Shown here piece by piece: positions 1-5,364 of a stretch of DNA of 14,135 nucleotides. Source of the DNA: Archaeoglobaceae archaeon (lineage in GTDB: Archaea > Halobacteriota > Archaeoglobi > Archaeoglobales > Archaeoglobaceae); assembly GCA_027016055.1 (NCBI GenBank), contig JALWBF010000033.1, positions 1 to 14,135 on the forward strand, read 5' to 3'. Below the pieces are notes generated by a model. The model did not search any database, was not told the origin of the DNA, and saw only the letters and a program-made list of their open reading frames with translations. Position 1 is the stretch's first letter; the number at the start of each line of letters is the position of its first letter. The translations under genes and the position numbers were made by a program.

Positions 1-70
1 GATCTACGTACTCTATGTCGCTCAGAAAAGCTCTAGCTTCTTCTCTAATCCCTATATTCTGCTTTAACAT
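1..70 (-). CDS. 5' end of an unidentified gene, cut by the window edge
   Basis: An ATG at 70 is preceded at good spacing by GGTGA (minus strand, GGTGACGTTCTATG), the same type of ribosome site used by the other genes here. It opens a frame of 23 codons (MLKQNIGIREEARAFLSDIE...) that runs off the left edge without a stop. The visible part is charged and likely helical with no membrane segment, and is too short to assign a family. The upstream A/T-rich stretch (about 95-150) could hold its promoter, but I cannot pick out a convincing TATA box. The good ribosome site makes a real gene likely; its function is unknown. Confidence 0.5.
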   Translation of the reverse strand, partial: MLKQNIGIREEARAFLSDIEYVD

Positions 71-330
71 AGAACGTCACCAACAAAAGTTATGAAAAAG
101 AATAATTTTTAACTTTTGCTATTTTATCAAAATAAAGATTTTTATAATGAATACCGAAAACTTACGAGCCTGTAGATTAATTCCTGGTCGATACAGGATC
201 CTGCATTGGTCCAATCTGAAGAGGGTTATAAGCAATAGCATCTAAGCTGTAAACTATAACAGATTGAGCGAGATATCTCGGTTTTGGAATTACAGGTTAT
301 AACTCTCGAGCTTAGTAACACTCTAAGAAG
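71..330. other. Non-coding stretch with short palindromes
   Basis: No gene with a credible start is visible on either strand. The left part (95-155) is very A/T-rich and probably carries the promoter of the leftward gene at 1-70. The right part holds small symmetric elements: CCTGTA at 169-174 facing TACAGG at 192-197, AGGATCCT at 195-202, and a perfect 12-bp palindrome CGAGATATCTCG at 269-280. Any of these could be protein-binding sites, but none is repeated elsewhere in the window and their role is unknown. Confidence 0.4.
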
Positions 331-639
331 CTACGATAAAAACTCTTCGATGAACGGGATTATGGAATCTAAAGCCTTTAGGAATTTTTCTCCTTTAGGC
401 GTTAGATAATGCTGTTTGGGTTTTTTGTAGTAATAAGGAACAGGAGCGTTGCTGTTTTCGGTTCTGCTTATGATTCCCTTTTTTTCCAAAATGTCAAGAT
501 ATTCTATTAAAGATACTTTAGGATAATCGAGCTTTTGGTGCAGCTTGTTCGTTGTGATTCCCGGATTCTCCTTTATAGTCTTAAGGGTTTCATGTAACCT
601 AAGCAAGGTAACGAATGGCCACTCCAACCTCGTTCCCAT
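331..639 (-). CDS. Winged-helix transcriptional regulator
   Basis: A 102-residue protein with a winged-helix fold signature. Helices lie around residues 10-25, the recognition region is about 28-55 (ITTNKLHQKLDYPKVSLIEY), and the wing follows, ending in the typical LTPKGEKFLKAL segment (about 79-90). PadR/MarR/ArsR-like small archaeal regulators look like this; I cannot name the exact family. The ATG at 639 has no ribosome site, but a TATA box (TTTATATA, minus strand, 670-663) lies about 27 bp upstream, so the mRNA is probably leaderless. A TGAACTA half-site (658-664) overlaps this TATA box and begins the palindrome array at 658-845, which suggests that the protein represses its own promoter. 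The family assignment is fairly sure; autoregulation is inferred. Confidence 0.85.
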   Translation of the reverse strand: MGTRLEWPFVTLLRLHETLKTIKENPGITTNKLHQKLDYPKVSLIEYLDILEKKGIISRTENSNAPVPYYYKKPKQHYLTPKGEKFLKALDSIIPFIEEFLS

Positions 640-657
640 ATTAATAGTTAATCATCA

Positions 658-672
658 TGAACTATATAAAGG
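658..672 (-). promoter_or_regulatory. Promoter with overlapping operator half-site
   Basis: Read leftward this is CCTTTATATAGTTCA: a TATA box (670-663) fused to the TAGTTCA half-site (664-658) found throughout the array to the right. The ATG of the winged-helix gene at 639 lies at the distance expected for a leaderless start. A protein bound here would compete with TBP. Confidence 0.6.
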
Positions 673-681
673 TTGTGCTTC

Positions 682-845
682 TGAACTAATATAAGTTCAA
701 GCAGGTGTCCATAAAATAGTTCAAAAATTGAACTATAATTTGTGGACCGCCAAGTCACCTGCCTGAACTAGTATAGTTTAACAAGCTGAACTTAGTTTTA
801 ATAGTCCAACTTGTTGAACTAAATTAGTTTAAGCAGGTGTCTATA
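682..845. repeat. Array of GAACTA/TAGTTC palindromes with GCAGGTG boxes
   Basis: Four inverted repeats are visible: TGAACT-N6-AGTTCA (682-699); a perfect ATAGTTCAA-AAA-TTGAACTAT (716-736); TGAACTA-GTA-TAGTTTA (764-780); TTGAACTA-AAT-TAGTTTAA (814-832). Further half-sites occur at 787-792 and 658-664. Three of the palindromes are joined to a GCAGGTG box: rightward at 701-707 and 833-839, leftward (CACCTGC) at 756-762. The two rightward copies extend as a direct repeat, GTT(c/t)AAGCAGGTGTC(c/t)ATA (696-713, 828-845). The outer arms 695-707 and 756-768 also form a large imperfect palindrome around the perfect one. Sites of this form bind a dimeric regulator or act as origin iterons. The neighbouring winged-helix protein is the obvious candidate binder. 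Confidence 0.75.
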
Positions 846-864
846 ACCGGGACTAAGTCCCGGT
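846..864. other. Perfect GC-rich hairpin
   Basis: ACCGGGAC-TAA-GTCCCGGT is an 8-bp perfect stem with a 3-base loop in otherwise A/T-rich DNA, one base beyond the last repeat of the palindrome array. No T-tract follows on the plus strand, so it is not a typical archaeal terminator in that direction. Read leftward it lies far downstream of the structural operon, between that operon and the regulator gene. It may be a transcription barrier, part of an origin, or another binding site. Confidence 0.5.
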
Positions 865-1068
865 ATTACTATTCCACATTGAAATAAAAATTCTGAGATG
901 CTGTTAATTAACATGGGTTCAGAAAGGAGATTTCGGAAAACAGAGCAATTTCCGGCGAGATATATTTCCGTCTGATAAAGTCATTTACTCGAAGATGATC
1001 CAGATGTATTGCTCGATGAAAATTTCGCAATCTCGCAATTTTACAAAAATGGGGAATAAAAATAGGTT
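865..1068. other. Gap between hairpin and structural operon; no convincing gene
   Basis: Frames are open on both strands here but none has a credible start. A leftward frame ending at 908 begins inside the 44-residue gene without a ribosome site. A rightward frame from about 905 to 1070 has no start until close to its end. A 25-codon rightward frame from the ATG at 898 has no ribosome site. The stretch could be a decayed gene or untranslated DNA. Its right end (1043-1065) carries the T-tracts listed as the operon terminator. Confidence 0.35.
1043..1065 (-). terminator. T-rich terminator of the structural operon
   Basis: On the minus strand, just past the stop codon at 1069, lie two T-runs: CTATTTTTATTCCCCATTTTTG. 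Archaeal RNA polymerase terminates at oligo-T tracts, and this is the first such pair after a run of 14 close-packed genes. Confidence 0.5.
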
Positions 1069-1203
1069 CTAATGAGTAAAGAATCGTATAATCCAAGGAA
1101 ACGCCAAGATCAAGATGATTACTAATATCGTCCACCAGTCTATAAGACCCACACATGGTCCGATTTTAGGCTCAGGAGGAGGAGGCGTTCGCGGTGCGAT
1201 CAT
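1069..1203 (-). CDS. Small proline-rich single-pass membrane protein (44 aa)
   Basis: The ATG at 1203 follows one of the strongest ribosome sites in the window (AAAGGAGGAATTGAATG). The 44-residue product has a proline-rich N-terminus (MIAPRTPPPPEPKIGPC) and one hydrophobic helix, about residues 23-41 (rich in W, I, L). It ends FFTH then TAG. It is the last gene of the leftward structural operon, 21 bp after the 45-residue gene. No family is recognised. Tiny membrane proteins of this sort are common in archaeal spindle-shaped viruses, where some enter the envelope. A longer frame (908-1156) in another phase overlaps it but lacks a ribosome site, so I prefer this one. Confidence 0.65.
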   Translation of the reverse strand: MIAPRTPPPPEPKIGPCVGLIDWWTILVIILILAFPWIIRFFTH

Positions 1204-1224
1204 TCAATTCCTCCTTTACACTAA

Positions 1225-1362
1225 TCAAAATTTGAAACTGATCATGAGAATAAATAGAGTAAGGAGCCAGCAATACCAGAATCTATGATCTTTGGTAACA
1301 CCATAAGCAATACACCAGATCCATAGAGTTACGATTATAAAGCAGGCTAATGCATTTGCCAT
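1225..1362 (-). CDS. Small two-helix membrane protein (45 aa)
   Basis: The frame runs from ATG at 1362 to TGA at 1225. The product has two hydrophobic helices, about residues 3-20 (MANALACFIIVTLWIW...) and 29-43 (WYCWLLTLFILMIS), joined by a short charged turn (TKDHR). A purine-rich GGGAG sits about 9 bases before the start, and the gene begins 19 bp after the stop of the preceding basic-protein gene. The composition of two clean membrane helices with a charged loop is unlikely by chance. The function is unknown; a virion membrane or assembly role is possible from the operon context. Confidence 0.6.
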   Translation of the reverse strand: MANALACFIIVTLWIWCIAYGVTKDHRFWYCWLLTLFILMISFKF

Positions 1363-1381
1363 GTTCTAACTCTCCCAAACC

Positions 1382-1708
1382 TCAAGGATAATGTTCCTGC
1401 ATCCAGTCGGATGCATCCTCGTATATTTCCGCAATTTCCTTCCACTTCTTCTTGGTGCTCGGACTGAACTTGGGATTCTTGGCGCCAGCCCTTGCCCTGT
1501 TAGCCGCATACTGCGTTGCCCTTAGAATCGTAAGCTTTCGTTCCTTCGACCTCGCATGCTTGAACAGATTCTCCAACTTTTTGCAAGCCTCTTCGGCACC
1601 TTTTATCGACCTAAACGTGACTATTCGAGCCAAGTCCTTATGTTTGGGCGGTTTAAACAGATCTCCCTTCTTCGACTTTCCTAAGGTCTTCTTAAACCTC
1701 CTAGCCAA
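1382..1708 (-). CDS. Small, strongly basic protein, possible nucleic-acid binding
   Basis: About 108 residues, soluble, rich in Lys and Arg throughout (MARRFKKTLGKSKKGDLF... and ANRARAGAKNPKFSPSTKKK), predicted mostly helical, with an acidic and aromatic C-terminus (EDASDWMQEHYP). I do not recognise the family. The charge suggests DNA or RNA binding, or packing of DNA in the particle. Start choice: GGAGGTG is followed after 6 bases by TTG at 1708, matching the spacing in the neighbouring genes. GTG codons at 1717 and 1714 overlap the ribosome site itself and are less likely. The start lies 8 bp inside the 3' end of the preceding gene (stop at 1701), so the two are translationally coupled. Confidence 0.8.
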   Translation of the reverse strand: MARRFKKTLGKSKKGDLFKPPKHKDLARIVTFRSIKGAEEACKKLENLFKHARSKERKLTILRATQYAANRARAGAKNPKFSPSTKKKWKEIAEIYEDASDWMQEHYP

Positions 1709-1895
1709 AACCACCACCTCCGAACTTCTTTTTCAAAAATTCATCCGCTCTCCTCTCAAATTCGATAAGAGAACCGTCGATCTTTTTGATAATCGAGACT
1801 ATGTTCCCTTCCATCACTTTCCGATAGTTTTCTATCACCTCCACGTTGAACAGATCCTCGTATCTGACCAGCTTATCTCCTATCTTCAGCAACAT
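1701..1895 (-). CDS. Short helical protein with glycine-rich tail (64 aa)
   Basis: The 64-residue product begins MLLKIGDKLVRYEDLFNVEV, continues as an amphipathic charged helix (about residues 20-56) and ends in a flexible GGGGFG tail. No membrane segment is seen and no family is recognised. The ATG at 1895 follows GAGGTGGTGGG. An upstream in-frame start at 1946 would add 17 residues that lie wholly inside the previous gene and lacks a better site, so it is not used. The Gly-rich C-terminus is reminiscent of the tail of the capsid-like protein at 9284-9637, but that may only reflect flexible ends. Confidence 0.75.
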   Translation of the reverse strand: MLLKIGDKLVRYEDLFNVEVIENYRKVMEGNIVSIIKKIDGSLIEFERRADEFLKKKFGGGGFG

Positions 1896-1905
1896 CCCCA
1901 CCACC

Positions 1906-2310
1906 TCACTCCCTCGTCTTATACAGGAGATACAGCAATCCGGCAAAGCTGAAGATGAACACCCACATGAGTATGATCCGAATCGGTTCCGTGAACGGGC
2001 TGACGAAGTTAAGCACGGTCAGCAGCACACTCAGCAGAAGGCTCATTACTGCAATTCCCTCAACGGATCTCGTCTTGAACCAAGTCAGCCCGATGACGGC
2101 TAAACATAAAGCGAATAAGCCGAAGCCGTGCGTTTCGGTTACGAGCATTTTCTCCAACGGCTTAAACATCGTAGTGTTGTTGCTCATAAAGCCCTGTAAC
2201 CAGCTTATTTGCTCACTCATGTTTATGCTAACGTTGGGTAGTGTAGCATTAAACCGGAATGCAGGAGGATTCGTGAAATTGCCTATATTCACTTGAGTGA
2301 AATCGACCAT
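1906..2310 (-). CDS. Membrane protein with glycosylatable N-terminal ectodomain
   Basis: 134 residues from ATG at 2310, which follows GAGGTG by 6 bases; GTG codons at 2319 and 2316 would add only MVK. Residues 1-55 are hydrophilic and hold several N-glycosylation sequons (NFT, NAT, NVS, NMS, NNT). Three hydrophobic helices follow, about 62-79, 84-104 and 108-129, and the protein ends in KTRE. The layout, an exposed N-terminal domain on a three-helix anchor, suits an envelope or host-membrane protein. Its start overlaps nothing, but the preceding gene stops 3 bp away at 2313, so both belong to one operon. Family unknown. Confidence 0.85.
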   Translation of the reverse strand: MVDFTQVNIGNFTNPPAFRFNATLPNVSINMSEQISWLQGFMSNNTTMFKPLEKMLVTETHGFGLFALCLAVIGLTWFKTRSVEGIAVMSLLLSVLLTVLNFVSPFTEPIRIILMWVFIFSFAGLLYLLYKTRE

Positions 2311-2312
2311 TT

Positions 2313-2693
2313 TCACCACCTCACGGCTCTGAATCCCCTAATCACGTTGTAAACGGTTCCGGCGAATGCTATCGCATTCATAACGTATATCGGGAAAGCA
2401 AGCTCGGGAGGGAGACCGAGCATCTCTATCGTCTTCTGGACGAGCATCGGTGCCGAGATCAGCATCGTAAACACCAACTGCAACGACGTTTTTATTAGGT
2501 CAAGCATAGCGCCTACGTTCCCGAACAATCCGTTGCTCTGATTGTTCAAAGCGTTAATCTGCGTTTGAATTTCGTTCTGAAGCTGAGCTATATTCGTAAT
2601 CCGATAAACGTAAGGATAAGCGGTAGTATATGAAGCAACGCCGATTGCGAGCGTTACGCATAGGCAGAAGATATATATCTTGAAGAAGTTCAC
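2313..2693 (-). CDS. Membrane protein with predicted signal/anchor helix (126 aa)
   Basis: The first hydrophobic helix is at residues 4-22 (FFKIYIFCLCVTLAIGVA), followed by a Gln/Asn-rich helical stretch (about 35-55, QLQNEIQTQINALNNQ), a second helix about 68-92 and a third about 98-119, and a basic end (IRGFRAVRW). The GTG start at 2693 overlaps the stop of the 801-residue gene in GTGA, and GAGGAATC precedes it, so translation is coupled to the adhesin-like gene. Together with 1906-2310 and 5073-5354 it forms a set of small membrane proteins around the large surface protein, perhaps its assembly partners (inference). No family recognised. Confidence 0.85.
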   Translation of the reverse strand: MNFFKIYIFCLCVTLAIGVASYTTAYPYVYRITNIAQLQNEIQTQINALNNQSNGLFGNVGAMLDLIKTSLQLVFTMLISAPMLVQKTIEMLGLPPELAFPIYVMNAIAFAGTVYNVIRGFRAVRW

Positions 2694-5095
2694 GATTCCT
2701 CACCTCTTCGCAGGAAGCTTAACCCTGTTATAAATGCGGATACAGCGATCACGGGGTAGGGAACGTGAGGGGTCAGACCGCTCCAAACTCCGAAACCTAA
2801 CAATATGGTAGCCATAAGCAGGGCGAAGGGCATGTTGGATCTCGTTCCGGCTAATACTAAGCAACAGCAACCCAAGAGTAGGAACACTTCAACAGGTAGC
2901 TTAAGCCATCCCGGAACGGGCAGAGTTATGTTCGTGAAGTTTAATCTGGTCTGATTGGTTGAGATGTTGAATCCTCCTCCAATATTGATTATATAATAGT
3001 CCGATGCGGGGTATAGCGTAAGGACTTTCTCTCCGTTGTTTATGTTTATTTCATACGGTCTGGTTTTGTTAGCCCAGAATACGACCGAACCGTAACCGTC
3101 GGTCGTTAGATTGATTACCCTGCCAGTAGTTATGTCTTTAATAGCGACCGGAACGCCGACTAAGACGTGCCCTGCTTTGATAATCTGCAGGGTAACGGAG
3201 TGGGTAGGAGCATATTGAATCGTTTGAGAACCTCTCTCGATCAGGGAACATACAACGGTTACGGAGGTATCGTTGTTCAGATAGATCTCTTTGATTCCGT
3301 AGAATTTGTTATCCGAAGTGGTAACGGAGATGGAGTATAAACCGGGAGGCAACAAAGTAATTGCGGTTCCGTTTTCGGTTTTCATGCTAATGACGTTACC
3401 GGTATCCTTATTTTCAATGCTGACTTGGAATGAGGAGAGATAATTGCCCAATGTCGTTTTGGCTTTAACCGTCAGCAGATATAAAGGTTTGAGAGTAAAG
3501 TCCATCCTCGTTTTACCGGTAAATTCAACCGAAGATTGAACGGTTTTAAATCTCTCTTTTTCAACTTTTATTGTGTAGGTTCCATCTGATGGAGGTTTTA
3601 TATCGTAGAATCCAACCGAATTAGAGTAAACGGTTGCATTCCAAGTGTCGTTGTAAACCGTAACTTTAGCTCCAGATATAGGATTTCCAAAAGGCTCGAT
3701 TCTGATTATGCCATAAATACCTGTTAATGTAGAGTTGATTAGAGTAAAGTTCACGTAATAGATTCCAGCCACATCAAAGTTGAGTGTTCTTGCATCGCTT
3801 TCGTATCCGGTTAAGCTTGCCTTTGCGTCGATACTTACTTTTGCAAGTAAGCCTGCGACTTGATAGTATCCGTTTGAGTCCGTAGTGGCGTTATACCATT
3901 TCCCCGCTTGATTAAACGAAACTAATGCGTTCGCCAAGGGCTTTCCGTTCTGATCCTTTACGTATCCTCTGATCAGGACTTTCTCGATAACTCCGAATGA
4001 ATCGTAAGCCAGTTCCGCTCCATCGCTTCTCATAAGAATTACAAAATATGTTCCTCCCGTTACCGGTGCTCTGAATTTGATCGTTCCAGATGGTAAAGAT
4101 GTTAGCTGAATGGTGTCCACGAGATCGCCGTTCGAATCGTATATCTTGATGTAATAACCGTATGAGCTATCGTAAGGATCAATGTTATAGGTCGCAGTTA
4201 TTAATTCGTTTGAATAATATTCATTTTTATCAAGCGTTAAGCCGTAATTCGCCTGTCCATCGGCGTAGTAGAAGTATGTCGTCGACGCTGTTAGGTTGTC
4301 AACAATTAGTTCGACTTGATACAATCCCAAATCCCAATTCGTGATGTCTACGCTTGCCGTGCCGAACGTTTTGTTGCCCAGATTTATTGTATCGACCACT
4401 TTACCGCTCTCAAAATCTCTTATGTTTATTTTAACATCTGAAGCCCAAGGTCTTGCGATGTATTTTAAATTAAGATAAGTGCTTGTTTCGGGTGTTTTGT
4501 ATAAAATATTATCTATATCTTTTACTTCTACGAAATCGTAATCGGCAATGTCGTCAATATATATTATGGGATTAATACTGTAATCGTCGCCACTATGAAA
4601 ATACAGTAATATTTTTGATATTCTTGTGGCTCTGGTTCCTACCCATTCCTTAACATGTCCATCTACGTATATTTGCAGGGTGTCTCCTATAAGAACGGCA
4701 TAAACGTAATGCCAAACTCCTTTGGAGATGCCGTAATAGTATGCCTTACCGTTGTCCAGAACGACACCAATTTGGAAGTTTGCATACTTATAAGGCACAG
4801 CATACACCCTAAAAGCTACAGTTCTCGAATCTGGTATATCTATATACGCAGATAACCAATGATTCCAGCCATGTAAATGCGCTATAAATTTACCACAATA
4901 ATCGTTCCCCAAATTATATATCTTTGAGGATACCTCCTCACAAAAAGGACTCTTCCAAATACTATACGTTAAATTAATATGTCCATCGTCGAAATTCTCG
5001 ATCATCTTAGCGTTAGCCAATTCTACGACAGCAATGAGAATTAAAAAAATCAAAGCAATCCGAAGCAACGCCCTACAACCTGAAAAACCTCTCAA
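2690..5095 (-). CDS. Large surface protein: lectin-like jelly-roll, beta-repeat stalk, C-terminal membrane anchor
   Basis: 801 residues. A signal peptide (hydrophobic 10-26, ANA cleavage motif at 27-29) is followed by a LamG/concanavalin-like jelly-roll at about 34-185, recognised by GVWHYVYAVLIGDTLQIYVDG (126-146) and a IIYIDDI strand. Ig-like beta regions cover about 205-370. Two CarboxypepD_reg-like domains follow: 374-456 (RGYVKDQNGKPLANALVSF, TTDSNGYYQV) and 458-537 (ISGAKVTVYNDTWNA, SNSVGFYDIKPP), then two more beta domains to about 700. There are many N-glycosylation sequons. Three C-terminal helices (about 733-750, 756-772, 781-795) anchor it. The TTG start at 5095 is supported by GGAGGTG 7 bases upstream and yields a complete signal peptide; it overlaps the preceding gene by 23 bp. 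Spindle-shaped viruses of Thermococcales (PAV1) carry large LamG-containing proteins, so a role in host attachment is a reasonable inference. Confidence 0.9.
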   Translation of the reverse strand: MRGFSGCRALLRIALIFLILIAVVELANAKMIENFDDGHINLTYSIWKSPFCEEVSSKIYNLGNDYCGKFIAHLHGWNHWLSAYIDIPDSRTVAFRVYAVPYKYANFQIGVVLDNGKAYYYGISKGVWHYVYAVLIGDTLQIYVDGHVKEWVGTRATRISKILLYFHSGDDYSINPIIYIDDIADYDFVEVKDIDNILYKTPETSTYLNLKYIARPWASDVKINIRDFESGKVVDTINLGNKTFGTASVDITNWDLGLYQVELIVDNLTASTTYFYYADGQANYGLTLDKNEYYSNELITATYNIDPYDSSYGYYIKIYDSNGDLVDTIQLTSLPSGTIKFRAPVTGGTYFVILMRSDGAELAYDSFGVIEKVLIRGYVKDQNGKPLANALVSFNQAGKWYNATTDSNGYYQVAGLLAKVSIDAKASLTGYESDARTLNFDVAGIYYVNFTLINSTLTGIYGIIRIEPFGNPISGAKVTVYNDTWNATVYSNSVGFYDIKPPSDGTYTIKVEKERFKTVQSSVEFTGKTRMDFTLKPLYLLTVKAKTTLGNYLSSFQVSIENKDTGNVISMKTENGTAITLLPPGLYSISVTTSDNKFYGIKEIYLNNDTSVTVVCSLIERGSQTIQYAPTHSVTLQIIKAGHVLVGVPVAIKDITTGRVINLTTDGYGSVVFWANKTRPYEININNGEKVLTLYPASDYYIINIGGGFNISTNQTRLNFTNITLPVPGWLKLPVEVFLLLGCCCLVLAGTRSNMPFALLMATILLGFGVWSGLTPHVPYPVIAVSAFITGLSFLRRGEES

Positions 5096-5354
5096 AAGCC
5101 TCCACCTCCAAAGCCTTCCTGAATGCCCAAATAACGGCGATTACTATGAAGATGTAAGGAATCCAAGCCATGACGTAAGCGCTGAAATTTGCTAAATCCA
5201 CGATCTCTTTACAGTGAATACTATTTCCGAACCAGATCGCCCATTCTTTTAGATATTTCCAAACTGGGAATATTGCAAACCAATACACTACGCTAACGGC
5301 TATTATCGTTGCAATCATCTGAAAAAATATTGTAGCACTGCCTTTTCTGTCCAT
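5073..5354 (-). CDS. Two-helix small membrane protein (93 aa)
   Basis: 93 residues from ATG at 5354, which follows GAGGTGACGCTA (spacing 6). Hydrophobic helices lie at about 9-28 (FFQMIATIIAVSVVYWFAIF) and 58-78 (AYVMAWIPYIFIVIAVIWAF), with a hydrophilic loop between them containing IHCKEIVDLAN, and a basic/aromatic end (ERFFRL). The 3' end overlaps the start of the large surface protein by 23 bp, so the two are translationally coupled and probably needed together. No family recognised. Confidence 0.85.
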   Translation of the reverse strand: MDRKGSATIFFQMIATIIAVSVVYWFAIFPVWKYLKEWAIWFGNSIHCKEIVDLANFSAYVMAWIPYIFIVIAVIWAFRKALEVEAFERFFRL

Positions 5355-5364
5355 TAGCGTCACC

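Noticed and set aside
658..845. CRISPR array
   Set aside because: Repeats are short palindromes with unequal spacing and mixed orientation. There are no constant-length unique spacers and no cas gene.
898..975. 25-codon rightward frame after the hairpin
   Set aside because: No ribosome site or placed TATA box, and too short to distinguish from chance.
908..1156. 82-codon leftward frame (MCGSYRL...)
   Set aside because: Starts inside the 44-residue gene, has no ribosome site or TATA box at start distance, and its composition is undistinctive. The overlapping 44-residue frame has a strong ribosome site.
1452..1952. Rightward 166-codon frame
   Set aside because: Antisense to three leftward genes with ribosome sites and coupled starts; it has no ribosome site itself.
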